A stretch of 64,000 bases of DNA from Dialister sp900541485 (GTDB lineage Bacteria; Bacillota; Negativicutes; Veillonellales; Dialisteraceae), in NCBI GenBank assembly GCA_965119665.1, contig OZ221974.1:124001-188000 (forward strand). The letters are read 5' to 3'. Of this stretch, positions 1-8,809 are shown piece after piece (position 1 is the first letter of the stretch; each line of letters opens with the position of its first letter). The position numbers and the translations under genes were made by a program. The notes beneath the pieces were generated by a model, which saw nothing but the letters and a program-made list of their open reading frames with translations, ran no database searches and was not told the origin of the DNA.

Positions 1-284
1 TCAGTGTATCTGTAGAAAGAACGGCCGCATCTGCTCGGGATATGTTATCAGTGACCCAACGCCAAATTTGTTCCGGAGAACCATGATAATTCTTCCCCGA
101 CAAGTAAATTTTAGGCGGAGTAAGTACCGTGTATCCTGCTTTTTCGGCAGTAGACACAGTGTATGTATAACTGACCGGACGATCATCCTGAGGAACAAAA
201 AGAATTGTTTTTGCAGATGCAGCATAACCGCTGATAGAGAAAGAAAGTGCGATAGTAGCAGCTATAATTTTACTTTTGAACACA
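1..284 (-). CDS. DUF4127 family secreted protein (partial, N-terminus only)
   Basis: The first 94 codons of a minus-strand gene that runs off the left edge. The start is a GTG at 284, five bases after a GGAGG; an overlapping ATG in another frame stops after seven codons. The N-terminus is a lysine pair followed by a hydrophobic stretch ending Gly-Tyr-Ala-Ala-Ser-Ala, a good signal peptide. Right after it comes ILFVPQDDRPVS, which resembles the opening motif of DUF4127 proteins (PLDDRPVN type). The function of that family is not established. The upstream gap carries TATAAT (reverse strand, 313-318), so the gene may have its own promoter after the tRNA terminator. The family call rests on this short motif and needs the rest of the gene. 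Confidence 0.6.
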
Positions 285-337
285 TTGACCTCCCCATAAA
301 TTATGATTATTAATTATACCATTAAATAAAAACATAA

Positions 338-368
338 GTAAAAGGACCATGCTGAAAGCATAGTCCTT
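338..368 (-). terminator. Terminator of tadA-tRNA-Ser
   Basis: Twelve-base arms (342-353 and 357-368) form a hairpin with a three-base loop and one G-U pair. Read on the minus strand it is followed by TTTTACTT and then another T run. It lies directly after the tRNA 3' end. Confidence 0.75.
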
Positions 369-370
369 AT

Positions 371-459
371 TGGCGGAGCGGGTGGGATTCGAACCCACGG
401 TACATTGCTGTACAACTGATTTCGAGTCAGCCTCGTTATGACCACTTCGATACCGCTCC
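371..459 (-). tRNA. tRNA-Ser (anticodon CGA)
   Basis: Cloverleaf on the minus strand with acceptor stem GGAGCGG/CCGCTCC, discriminator G and an encoded CCA. The anticodon loop CTCGAAA sits in a CTGA/TCAG stem, giving anticodon CGA for UCG serine codons. A long variable arm (TTGTACAGCAATGTAC) and the T loop GGTTCGAATCC are characteristic of class II tRNA-Ser. It begins 15 bases downstream of the tadA stop codon and probably shares its transcript. Confidence 0.96.
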
Positions 460-473
460 ATGATAAAACAACA

Positions 474-920
474 TCATCTTCTGTGCGTTTGAAAAAATAA
501 ATCCATTAGTTTTTGACAATCATCTGCCAAAATATTCCGTGCAACAGCGAAATCAGAATTAAGAAAGTCTTTTCCGATATTAAATCGGGATTCAATTCCG
601 CCATTTTGTTTATTGCGTGAACCATAAACCACTCTGGAGATACGTGAGTTTATAATAGCACCGGTACACATAAGACACGGTTCTATGGTAACATAAAGGG
701 TACAACCCGTCAAACGCCAGTTTTTAAGGACTTCTGAAGCCTTTTTTATTGCAATTATTTCAGCATGGCATGTTGCATCATTTTGACGTTCACAAAGATT
801 ATGTGCGGAAGCTATAATTGTGTCATTATAGGTGATAAGAGCTCCGATAGGAATTTCACCGGTCAAGAATGCTTTTTTCGCCTCTTTGATGGCAAGTGCC
901 ATATATTCTCGATCATTCAT
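474..920 (-). CDS. tadA: tRNA-specific adenosine deaminase TadA
   Basis: Deaminates A34 to inosine in tRNA-Arg(ACG), allowing one tRNA to read CGU, CGC and CGA. The 148-residue length is normal for the family. The zinc site and catalytic glutamate are visible: HAE at residues 52-54 and PCLMC at 81-85. The start ATG follows AAAAGG by about nine bases. Immediately downstream on the same strand lies tRNA-Ser(CGA), so enzyme and tRNA may be co-transcribed; that tRNA is not a TadA substrate. The gene is divergent from the YbjN-like gene at 1019. Confidence 0.95.
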   Translation of the reverse strand: MNDREYMALAIKEAKKAFLTGEIPIGALITYNDTIIASAHNLCERQNDATCHAEIIAIKKASEVLKNWRLTGCTLYVTIEPCLMCTGAIINSRISRVVYGSRNKQNGGIESRFNIGKDFLNSDFAVARNILADDCQKLMDLFFQTHRR

Positions 921-1018
921 AACATAAAACCTTTTTCAATTACGGGTAGAAAAAAGTAACTAAACAGTATAAAATAATTATAAACAATAAATATTTTTTT
1001 GTTAATGGAGGAGTTTAA

Positions 1019-1465
1019 ATGGCTGAAGAAAAAAGAATAAATATGAAGTCAAAAAAATTTCAATCTTATTTAGACAGTAATGATTTGAAATTTTTCCAAC
1101 AAAATGTGACACATGATGAAGCAGATACAGTTGTATTTCAATCCAATATTCAGGTCGAAGGACAAACTCTGCCGGTAGGCATTATTACAGATGATACGAT
1201 TTATACAATCATTCGAGTTCAGATTGGAACAGGATTGGTTAAGGAAGAAAACAAGGCAAAGTTGAATGAATACTTGAATTCTTTAAATCGAAGTTATAAG
1301 GTTTTTAAATATGTAGTGGCAGAAGACGGTTCAGTATTCTTGGATGCGTGCCTACCCAGCACGAATGAAGGTTTTGATCCTGAAGTGGTTCGTGTGGTCC
1401 TTGATGTGATTGTAGATCATTTAACACAGGAATATAAAAATATTATGAAGTCGGCGTGGAATTAA
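1019..1465 (+). CDS. YbjN-like domain protein, function unknown
   Basis: A 148-residue soluble protein with no signal peptide, membrane segment or catalytic motif. After about 15 polar residues the sequence alternates beta-type segments (VVFQSNIQVEG, LPVGIITDDTIYTII) with a long C-terminal helix (VVRVVLDVIVDHLTQEYKNIM). That pattern resembles the YbjN/type III secretion chaperone-like fold, a family with no single assigned function. The start is well supported by GGAGGAG seven bases upstream. The gene is monocistronic: divergent from tadA and followed by its own terminator. The family assignment is from pattern only. Confidence 0.55.
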   Translation: MAEEKRINMKSKKFQSYLDSNDLKFFQQNVTHDEADTVVFQSNIQVEGQTLPVGIITDDTIYTIIRVQIGTGLVKEENKAKLNEYLNSLNRSYKVFKYVVAEDGSVFLDACLPSTNEGFDPEVVRVVLDVIVDHLTQEYKNIMKSAWN

Positions 1466-1480
1466 AACAGTAATTGAGTA

Positions 1481-1532
1481 AAAACTGATATTTAGGTTCA
1501 TTAATTAACTTGAATTTAAATATCAGTTTTTT
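1481..1532 (+). terminator. Terminator after the YbjN-like gene
   Basis: Arms AAAACTGATATTTA (1481-1494) and TAAATATCAGTTTT (about 1517-1530) flank a roughly 22-base loop and end in a T run. Confidence 0.6.
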
Positions 1533-1577
1533 AGTATAGAAATTATGAATCGAACATAACCGTACTTAAATATTTTT

Positions 1578-1596
1578 GATAATGATAATAGATTAT
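1578..1596. promoter_or_regulatory. Possible Fur box upstream of recJ
   Basis: GATAATGATAAT matches the first 12 bases of the classical 19-bp Fur box exactly; the remaining seven bases (AGATTAT) match poorly. It lies about 60 bases before recJ. A Fur-family regulator is encoded at 8219. The surrounding DNA is very AT-rich, so a chance match is quite possible. Confidence 0.25.
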
Positions 1597-1657
1597 AGAA
1601 AGTGAGAATAAAAAATGATAAAATGATAATTGAAATTAGTTGAATTGAGGAATGAGT

Positions 1658-3661
1658 ATGACGATAAAAAAGAATAAGTTTAAATGGGTTTATAGATTAT
1701 CAGGATTAGAAAAAGAACGTGTACCTTCTTTTTACCGCGAGCAAGGTATATTAGACGGAGTAGCAAGAATCATGATCCGGCGTGGAGTTGATACTCAAGA
1801 TAAGCTGGAACATTTTTTATATGACACACTGGATAATTTGACAGACCCTTTTCTTATGAAAGGGATGGAGGAGGCTGTTACTCGTATCCAAAGAGCCATA
1901 AATCAAAAAGAGAAAATTGTTATCTATGGCGATTATGATGTAGACGGGATTACATCTACTGCAATTCTTGTTCGCTATCTTATGCGGGAAAATGCGGAGG
2001 TTAGTTTTTATATCCCATTGCGTGAAGAAGAAGGTTATGGTCTTAATCAAATGGCTATTGAAAAGTTGGCAAAGGCCGGGAATAGATTACTTGTAACTGT
2101 AGATTGCGGAATCAGCTCAGCAGATTTAGTAGCAAATTCACCTTCATCTATGGATATCATTATCACAGATCATCATCAGCCGCCGGAAATACTTCCTTCT
2201 TGTATTGCAGTAGTAAATCCTCACCAAAGTGACTGCCCGTATCCATACAAAGAATTGGCCGGTTGTGGAGTTGCATTCACATTATGCAGAGCACTTTACA
2301 AGAGGAAGTATAAGGAAATCTATACGGATGATGTAGAATTAGTTGCTCTTGGAACAATTGCAGATGTTGTTTCTTTAACAGGAGAAAATAGAATTTTGGT
2401 TCGCAAGGGAATGGAACGATTTTTAACAACTCCTATTAAAGGTTTAGCTGCTTTACTCCGGGCAACCGGAATTGTAAATAGTGATACGAAAGAATTTTTA
2501 CATGCAGATCAGATATCATTCGGACTTGCGCCCCGACTCAATGCAGCCGGAAGAATTACGCATGCGAAGTATGGTGTAGAACTATTGACAACGAACTCGT
2601 CAGAGGAAGCAGAACAATTAGCAAAAAAATTATGCGATACTAATATAGATAGACAGAAAATCGAAAGAGAAATCTATGAGGAGGCGCTGGAACGAATTGC
2701 TGAGCTTCACATTGAAAATGATAAAATACTTGTTATAGATGGAAAAGATTGGCACCCCGGAGTTATAGGAATTGTAGCATCACGTATACTGGATTTATAT
2801 CATCGGCCCGTATTGGTCATGACGATACGTAATGGTATAGGAAAGGGGTCCTGCAGAAGTATACCGGCTTTTAATATATACCAAGCATTGGGCGATCATT
2901 CAGAGCTGCTGATTCAGTATGGCGGCCATAAAATGGCCGCAGGATTCAGTATATCTGAAGAAAATATAGAATTATTTAGAAAAAAAATAAATTTATATGC
3001 AGAGAATCTTTTGACTCCGGATGACAGCATACCTTTATTGGAATTAGAAGAAACACTTCCGTTAGAAGAAATTACGTTAGATTTTATTCGTTCTCTGGAT
3101 TTACTTGAACCTTATGGATGTGACAATCCTAAACCTCTTTTTTCTTTACAAAACGTTTTTATTGAGACGGCACGCCGTATAGGAAATGATAAACGTCATT
3201 TTAAGTGCCAGCTGATACAAAATACCGAACCTGTCGAGGCGATATTTTGGAACGTAGGACAAGATGATCCTTGTCATGCGGGAGATACAGTGAACTTGGT
3301 TTTTGAACCGGAAATACATGATTGGTATGGTGAACATGTACAGTTAATTTGTAAAGATGTGGAACTGATAAAAAATCATTCTTTGTCAAGAGATTTTTTA
3401 GTAAAGGTTTTTATTGCATTAAGAGGGGTTTTAAAAAATAATGAGATTCTTCCGGTAGGAGATGTCAAGGTAGCCTTACGAAGGGAAATCAATAATGCGG
3501 GTGAGCCGGCTGCTGTATACACGGCGCTTGCTATATTTGAAGAACTTGCCATCTTATCTCGTTTCAGCAGGGCTGGTACTGATTATTACCAACGACGGGT
3601 TGTTCAGAATAAAAAATTAGACTTATTATCCTCTTCTATTTATAGAAAATATCGGAAATAA
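1658..3661 (+). CDS. recJ: Single-stranded-DNA-specific exonuclease RecJ
   Basis: A 5'-3' single-strand exonuclease acting in recombinational and mismatch repair. The DHH phosphoesterase domain shows DYDVDG near residue 92, then VDCG, and ITDHHQPP near 171. The DHHA1 substrate-binding motif GGHKMAAGF is near residue 425, followed by an OB-like region and a C-terminal extension of about 100 residues as in Firmicute RecJ. The ATG at 1658 is seven bases after TTGAGG; an in-frame ATG at 1652 is only one base from it and therefore unlikely. The stop codon is 11 bases before relA. Confidence 0.95.
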   Translation: MTIKKNKFKWVYRLSGLEKERVPSFYREQGILDGVARIMIRRGVDTQDKLEHFLYDTLDNLTDPFLMKGMEEAVTRIQRAINQKEKIVIYGDYDVDGITSTAILVRYLMRENAEVSFYIPLREEEGYGLNQMAIEKLAKAGNRLLVTVDCGISSADLVANSPSSMDIIITDHHQPPEILPSCIAVVNPHQSDCPYPYKELAGCGVAFTLCRALYKRKYKEIYTDDVELVALGTIADVVSLTGENRILVRKGMERFLTTPIKGLAALLRATGIVNSDTKEFLHADQISFGLAPRLNAAGRITHAKYGVELLTTNSSEEAEQLAKKLCDTNIDRQKIEREIYEEALERIAELHIENDKILVIDGKDWHPGVIGIVASRILDLYHRPVLVMTIRNGIGKGSCRSIPAFNIYQALGDHSELLIQYGGHKMAAGFSISEENIELFRKKINLYAENLLTPDDSIPLLELEETLPLEEITLDFIRSLDLLEPYGCDNPKPLFSLQNVFIETARRIGNDKRHFKCQLIQNTEPVEAIFWNVGQDDPCHAGDTVNLVFEPEIHDWYGEHVQLICKDVELIKNHSLSRDFLVKVFIALRGVLKNNEILPVGDVKVALRREINNAGEPAAVYTALAIFEELAILSRFSRAGTDYYQRRVVQNKKLDLLSSSIYRKYRK

Positions 3662-3672
3662 GGGGGGACGGA

Positions 3673-6042
3673 ATGGGAAATATAAATGAAGAGAAGAATA
3701 TCCGAACACATGACATGTCCCGCTTGATTAATCAGCATTTATCTTATCAAAAAATAAACACAGATGCTTCTGCATCAAACTTAGCAGAATTTTTAATTCA
3801 TCAGAATGACTATGTTAAGTCTATCAATGAAAAGAAAGATTTTATCAGGGAAAAAGAGAATGCTTATAATAAACTGACTGATAGAATTTCGATGTATATT
3901 CATGATTCAAATGACATTGAGCAGATCAGGAAGGCCTATGAATATGCTGATAAGGCGCATAAAACACAAATAAGGGCGACAGGAGAACCTTACATTATTC
4001 ATCCATTGGCGGTTGCATATATTTTGGCTGAGTTGGAAATGAATGCAGAGGGGATTATTGCCGCACTGCTTCATGATGTGGTAGAAGATACAGAATATAC
4101 TATTGATGATATAAAAATACTTTTCGGAAAAGAAGTGGCTTTTTTAGTTGATGGTGTAACCAAGTTATCCCAATTTCATTATAAAAACAAAGAGGATCAA
4201 CAAACAGAAAATTTCCGCAAAATGTTTTTGGCTATGGCGCAAGATATACGTGTTGTAATCATTAAACTGGCCGACAGATTGCATAATATGAGAACTTTGG
4301 GTGTATTCCGCAAAGAAAAGCAGGAGCGTATTTCAAGAGAAACAATGGAAATATATGCACCTTTAGCACATCGTCTGGGAATTTATAATATTAAATGGGA
4401 ATTAGAAGATTTATGTTTTCATTATCTTCATCCTGATGAATATTATGATTTGGTCAGGCAAATGCGGCAAAAACGTAAAGTTCGTGAAGAAATTGTTAAT
4501 GATACAATGAGGGTCCTGCATCAGCATATAAAAGAAGCAGGAATCGAAGCAACCATTACCGGGCGTCCCAAACATTTTTACAGTATTTATAAAAAGATGA
4601 AACGTGATAATAAAGATTTATCACAAATTTACGACTTATATGCAGTCAGGGTAATTGTTGATACGATTCCGCAGTGTTATGCAATCTTGGGTATTGCTCA
4701 TTCCTTGTGGAAGCCGCTTCCCAATCGTTTTAAAGATTATATTGCTGTTCCTAAACCGAATATGTATCAATCACTTCACACAACTATTATCGGTACAAAG
4801 GGCCAGCCTGTAGAAATACAAATACGTACTTGGGAAATGCATCATATTTCCGAATATGGAATTGCTGCACACTGGAGATATAAAGAAGGAAATAAAGCTG
4901 GATCTAAAAGCTTTGATCAGAAAATAAGCTGGCTCAGAAGATTGCTGGAATGGCAGGATACATCCAATTCAAAAGAATTTATAAATGCTTTAAAGCTGGA
5001 TGTATTTTCTGATGAAGTCTTTGTGTTTACCCCTAAAGGAGATGTCATAAATCTTCCCAAGGGATCCATTCCTGTCGATTTTGCCTATCGAATACATACA
5101 GAGGTTGGTAATCGCTGTATAGGAGCAAAGGTCAACAACAAGATTGTTCCTTTAGATACAAAGTTGAAAAATGGCGATATTGTTTCCGTTATTACCTCAA
5201 AAACAGGGAAGCCCAGTTATGACTGGATAAATATGGTGGGAGCCAGTGAAAGTAAAGCCAAAATACGCAGCTGGTTTAAAAAAGAATATCGACCGGAAAA
5301 TATTTCCCATGGGCAGGAATTACTTTTAGAAGAACTGGAACGTTTAGGGTATAAAGCGAAAGAAGTTGCAACTAAAGAAAGGTTAAAAGAAGTCGGAAAA
5401 TATTTTAATCACATTTCTGAAGATGATATTCTTGCAGCGGTCGGATATGGTGGAATTGCTATAAAAAGTGTGGTTCTCAAGCTTATTGACCTCTATAAGA
5501 AAGATACAAACCCGGAAAAAACAACAAGTTTAAAAAGCGCAAAAGATTTTGAAAATTTAAAAATGCGCAGCATAAAAAAAAGATCCGGTACGGGTATTCT
5601 TGTAAAAGGACAAGAGGGACTTGAAGTACATTTGGCAAAATGTTGTAATCCGGTTCCCGGAGATAAAATTATCGGATACGTAACTCGTACGAAAGGCGTA
5701 TCCGTCCATCGCCTGGACTGCCCCAATACAATTAATTTTATAAATAAAGAGAGACAAATTGAGGTAGAATGGGAACAAACAACAAGTGGGATGTTTTTAG
5801 TAACCATTGAAGTGATTTCTTATGACCGTACCGGCCTAATGGCTGATATTTTAGCAGCATTGACAGAGATGAAACTTTCTGTATCCTCAGCGAATGTGAA
5901 GGTTGAAAATACAGGAATGGCTGTTATGAATTTAGGGATTCAGATAAAAGACTTGCCGCAATTAGATTATATAATGACTAAAATACGTCGTATAAAAGGA
6001 GTACATTCTGTTAATCGAATGCGTTCTTCTCAAGGAGGATAG
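3673..6042 (+). CDS. relA: Bifunctional (p)ppGpp synthetase/hydrolase (RSH)
   Basis: Makes and degrades the alarmone (p)ppGpp during amino-acid starvation. The hydrolase HD motif is in LLHDVVEDT (HD at 134-135), with LADRLHNMRTL further on. The synthetase domain follows with GRPKHFYSIYKKM and YDLYAVRVIV. TGS lies at about 455-520 (FTPKGDVINLPKG), a conserved cysteine region near 660, and a C-terminal ACT domain at about 715-789. All hydrolase motifs look intact, so it should be a Rel rather than a synthetase-only RelA. The 789-residue length exceeds the usual 730-740 because of about 55 extra polar residues at the N-terminus; the start follows AGGGGGGACGGA well. Confidence 0.96.
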   Translation: MGNINEEKNIRTHDMSRLINQHLSYQKINTDASASNLAEFLIHQNDYVKSINEKKDFIREKENAYNKLTDRISMYIHDSNDIEQIRKAYEYADKAHKTQIRATGEPYIIHPLAVAYILAELEMNAEGIIAALLHDVVEDTEYTIDDIKILFGKEVAFLVDGVTKLSQFHYKNKEDQQTENFRKMFLAMAQDIRVVIIKLADRLHNMRTLGVFRKEKQERISRETMEIYAPLAHRLGIYNIKWELEDLCFHYLHPDEYYDLVRQMRQKRKVREEIVNDTMRVLHQHIKEAGIEATITGRPKHFYSIYKKMKRDNKDLSQIYDLYAVRVIVDTIPQCYAILGIAHSLWKPLPNRFKDYIAVPKPNMYQSLHTTIIGTKGQPVEIQIRTWEMHHISEYGIAAHWRYKEGNKAGSKSFDQKISWLRRLLEWQDTSNSKEFINALKLDVFSDEVFVFTPKGDVINLPKGSIPVDFAYRIHTEVGNRCIGAKVNNKIVPLDTKLKNGDIVSVITSKTGKPSYDWINMVGASESKAKIRSWFKKEYRPENISHGQELLLEELERLGYKAKEVATKERLKEVGKYFNHISEDDILAAVGYGGIAIKSVVLKLIDLYKKDTNPEKTTSLKSAKDFENLKMRSIKKRSGTGILVKGQEGLEVHLAKCCNPVPGDKIIGYVTRTKGVSVHRLDCPNTINFINKERQIEVEWEQTTSGMFLVTIEVISYDRTGLMADILAALTEMKLSVSSANVKVENTGMAVMNLGIQIKDLPQLDYIMTKIRRIKGVHSVNRMRSSQGG

Positions 6043-6492
6043 ATGAGAGCTGTTATTCAAAGATGTAATTACTGTAAGGTCTTTTCAGAAGGAAAAGAAG
6101 TGGGAAATATAAACAAAGGTTTGATGGTGCTGATTGGAGTACAAAGGGGAGATAGTGAGAAGGATGCAAGTTACATCGCGGATAAAATAGTGAATCTCCG
6201 TATTTTTGAGGATGAAAGCGGAAAGATGAATCACTCTGTTTATACGGTAAAGGGAGAACTTGCTCTAATTTCTCAATTTACTCTATATGGAGATTGTCGT
6301 CATGGCAGACGCCCCGGATTTACTGAAGCGGAAACCTCGGAAGCAGCAAATTTACTTTATGAAAAAGTTGTTATGCTATGTAAAGAAACAGGAATCCATG
6401 TAGTAACAGGTCGTTTTCAAACACATATGAATATTATTTTAGATAATGACGGACCTGTTACACTGCTTATAGATTCGTCCAAAAGTTTTTAG
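6043..6492 (+). CDS. dtd: D-aminoacyl-tRNA deacylase
   Basis: Hydrolyses D-aminoacyl-tRNAs (D-Tyr and others, also Gly-tRNA-Ala) as a translational proofreading step. It has the family length of 149 residues and both active-site motifs: SQFTLYGDC near residue 77 and GPVTLLID near the C-terminus. The ATG directly abuts the relA stop codon, and its ribosome site AAGGAGG is inside the end of relA, so the two are translationally linked. Confidence 0.96.
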   Translation: MRAVIQRCNYCKVFSEGKEVGNINKGLMVLIGVQRGDSEKDASYIADKIVNLRIFEDESGKMNHSVYTVKGELALISQFTLYGDCRHGRRPGFTEAETSEAANLLYEKVVMLCKETGIHVVTGRFQTHMNIILDNDGPVTLLIDSSKSF

Positions 6493-6513
6493 TATAAAGA
6501 GGAGCCCCAATCA

Positions 6514-7155
6514 ATGAAAATCACATATCTTGTTCTTGGTCCGTTTATGACAAATACTTATATTATTTATAATGAAGACACTATGGAAGCGATTATTATT
6601 GATCCGTCGTTTACGCCTGAAAATATTATTCATGCAATTGAAAAGTTGAAGCTTCGAGTAGTGGCTATATTTTTGACACACGGGCATGTAGACCACATGG
6701 CAGGTCTAAATACACTTAGGGAGAAGTATCCTGATGTAAAGGTTTATATGAATAAGAAGGATCAGATGTATTTAAAGGATCCGGAAAAGAACTTATCAAA
6801 TAGTTTGCCTTCACCCGTGATTTGCCAAAATGCTGATGAATGGGTGAATCATGGAGATCATATACATATTGCAGGACTTGATTTTGAAGTATTAAACACA
6901 GCGGGGCATACACCTGGTGGAATTTCATTTTACATGAAAGAAGCAGGAGTTGTTTTTACGGGAGATGCTCTTTTTCAGGGCTCAATCGGTCGAACTGATT
7001 TCCCCGGGGGAAATTTGAAAGAATTAATTATGAATATAAAAAATAATTTGTTTAATTTGCCTGATGACGTTGTAGTTCTTTCCGGACATGGAGGGGCAAC
7101 AAATATTAGTGCAGAAAAGAAATATAATCCATTTTTATCGGAGGAGTTGAAATGA
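6514..7155 (+). CDS. MBL-fold metallo-hydrolase (glyoxalase II-like)
   Basis: A 213-residue soluble hydrolase. The metal-binding motif THGHVDHM is at residues 55-62, with further ligands in AGHTPGG near 131, an aspartate in TGDALF near 150 and a histidine in LSGHGG near 193. This is the single-domain YcbL-type glyoxalase II group found beside relA-dtd in many Bacillota; true glyoxalase II carries an additional C-terminal domain, which is missing here. Substrate is not known; a hydroxyacylglutathione-like thioester is possible. The start follows AGAGGAG. It overlaps the next gene by four bases. Confidence 0.9.
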   Translation: MKITYLVLGPFMTNTYIIYNEDTMEAIIIDPSFTPENIIHAIEKLKLRVVAIFLTHGHVDHMAGLNTLREKYPDVKVYMNKKDQMYLKDPEKNLSNSLPSPVICQNADEWVNHGDHIHIAGLDFEVLNTAGHTPGGISFYMKEAGVVFTGDALFQGSIGRTDFPGGNLKELIMNIKNNLFNLPDDVVVLSGHGGATNISAEKKYNPFLSEELK

Positions 7156-8204
7156 AAAGAACCGCGGAATTTTGGTTGCGCATATCCATTGTACTTTTTT
7201 TTGTGATTTTGATTTTATCGGCGCCGACAATTCTATTTCCTTTTGGCATATCTTTAATTATTGCCATACTTTTGACCCCTCTTGCTAAGTGGATTCAAAA
7301 ATATGTAGTGAAAATGGGAATCAAGAAATTTCCATATGATTTTTCTATTGTCATTTCTTTTTGTCTATTTTTAGGGATTTTATATATGATCGGAATTCAT
7401 ATTTTTGTTCCGTTTCTTAGTGAACTAAGTGAGTTCACTAAGAGTTTACCGGATACATTTACCGAACTTCAAAAAACTATTTTAGAAATGCAACAGACCT
7501 ATAATTTGAATGTATTACCTCCGGAGATACAGGGAGTTATTACTAAAATGGTACAAGAGGTGGGAGAATATACACTAAAACTTGCGCAATTCAGTTTATC
7601 TGCAATTTTTTCATTAGCGAGTACAGTAATCGAGTTAATCGTAGTTCCGTTTATTACTTTTTACATGATGAAAAAAGGTAGTACGTTTGCGAATTTGTTT
7701 GCAAGCTTCTTTCCCGAACAATATCAGGCACATATAAAAACTATGATTGATGAAATACATTTTGTTCTTAAGGCTTATATTCACGGTCAATTATTACTTT
7801 CCGTTTTGATGGCATTTGTTGTGTTTATAGGAATGTGGATTTTGGACATACCATATCCCTTGGTTATTGGCCTTCTTGCCGGTGTTGTGGAAATGATTCC
7901 TGTTATTGGCCCGATTATAGGTGCTATCCCCCCAATTCTTTTAGGCCTTTTGCAAGGAACCGGAACAATGATCCAGGTTATTATCTTTTATGTAGTAGTA
8001 CAGCAACTTGACTCGCATTTAGTTATGCCAAAATTAATGGGATCAATCATAGAAGTGCATCCTGTGGCTATTATTGCGGGGGTCCTTATCGGAGGGAGCT
8101 TATACGGTGTAATTGGAATGATGATTGCTGTTCCTACCGTGGCAGTTTTACAAATATTATTCCGTCATATGTGGTATTACGATAAATATAAATTAACAAA
8201 ATAA
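7152..8204 (+). CDS. AI-2E family transporter
   Basis: A 350-residue polytopic membrane protein. Hydrophobic segments lie near residues 10-45 (two), 60-85, 145-175, 205-230, 232-265 and 270-340, with a hydrophilic loop of about 60 residues after the third. This topology and the C-terminal GVIGMMIAVPTVAVLQ motif are typical of the AI-2E/YdiK/PerM superfamily (PF01594). Members have been linked to Na+/H+ exchange and possible autoinducer-2 export, so the transported substrate cannot be read from sequence. The ATG overlaps the preceding TGA. Confidence 0.88.
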   Translation: MKRTAEFWLRISIVLFFVILILSAPTILFPFGISLIIAILLTPLAKWIQKYVVKMGIKKFPYDFSIVISFCLFLGILYMIGIHIFVPFLSELSEFTKSLPDTFTELQKTILEMQQTYNLNVLPPEIQGVITKMVQEVGEYTLKLAQFSLSAIFSLASTVIELIVVPFITFYMMKKGSTFANLFASFFPEQYQAHIKTMIDEIHFVLKAYIHGQLLLSVLMAFVVFIGMWILDIPYPLVIGLLAGVVEMIPVIGPIIGAIPPILLGLLQGTGTMIQVIIFYVVVQQLDSHLVMPKLMGSIIEVHPVAIIAGVLIGGSLYGVIGMMIAVPTVAVLQILFRHMWYYDKYKLTK

Positions 8205-8218
8205 CAGAGGTGGGATTT

Positions 8219-8683
8219 ATGAAAAAAACAACGGCAATGAACACATTAAGAAAGAAAATAAGGGAGCACAAATTCAAATTTACGACACAAAGACAAATTA
8301 TACTCCAAGCCTTTTTAGACAGTAAAGAAAATCATATGTGCGCAGAGGATGTATATGAGCTTGTTCGCGAAGAAAATCCTGATATCGGATTGGCCACAGT
8401 ATACCGTTCACTTGAACTTTTTACTTCACTCGAGCTGTTAAAAAAATTGGATTTTGGAGACGGAAGAAGCCGGTATGAGTTGAATGATCATAATTTAGCA
8501 CATTCCCATCATCATTTAATTTGTTTAAGTTGTGGGAAAGTGGTTGAATTTACCTATGATTTTCTTGATGATATAAAACAAAAAATAAAAAAAGAAAACG
8601 GTTTCGGTATTGTAGATTATCAACTGAAGTTTTATGGTTATTGCGCAGATTGTGAAAAGAAAAATAATATAGTCATGAAATAA
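8219..8683 (+). CDS. Fur-family transcriptional regulator
   Basis: A metal-responsive repressor of 154 residues. The N-terminal winged helix contains TTQRQIILQAFL and the recognition region IGLATVYRSLELF. The C-terminal dimerisation domain has the histidine cluster HSHHHLICLSCGKV and a second cysteine pair GYCADC, the two CxxC pairs of the structural zinc site. It could sense iron (Fur), zinc (Zur) or peroxide (PerR). The ATG at 8219 is eight bases after AGAGG; an in-frame GTG at 8210 overlaps that ribosome site and is unlikely. It follows the transporter by 14 bases. Confidence 0.9.
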   Translation: MKKTTAMNTLRKKIREHKFKFTTQRQIILQAFLDSKENHMCAEDVYELVREENPDIGLATVYRSLELFTSLELLKKLDFGDGRSRYELNDHNLAHSHHHLICLSCGKVVEFTYDFLDDIKQKIKKENGFGIVDYQLKFYGYCADCEKKNNIVMK

Positions 8684-8710
8684 TCCGATTGAAATAGGTA
8701 TTATTAATAT

Positions 8711-8739
8711 TTGATTATACATAGACATGATGGTAAAAT
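8711..8739 (+). promoter_or_regulatory. Promoter of hisS-aspS
   Basis: TTGATT (8711-8716) and TAAAAT (8734-8739) separated by 17 bases, about 70 bases upstream of hisS. No T-box features are visible in the leader. Confidence 0.6.
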
Positions 8740-8809
8740 TAATTCGTTAGTGTCAATTTTATGATATTTAGTAACTGAAAATAAGGAAAAATAAAGAGGT
8801 GTCATAGAT

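Noticed and set aside
68..313. Plus-strand frame opposite the DUF4127 gene
   Set aside because: The minus-strand frame has a signal peptide, a family motif and a good ribosome site; the plus frame has none.
8740..8809. T-box or other riboswitch before hisS
   Set aside because: The leader is only about 70 bases and has neither a terminator hairpin nor a T-box sequence.
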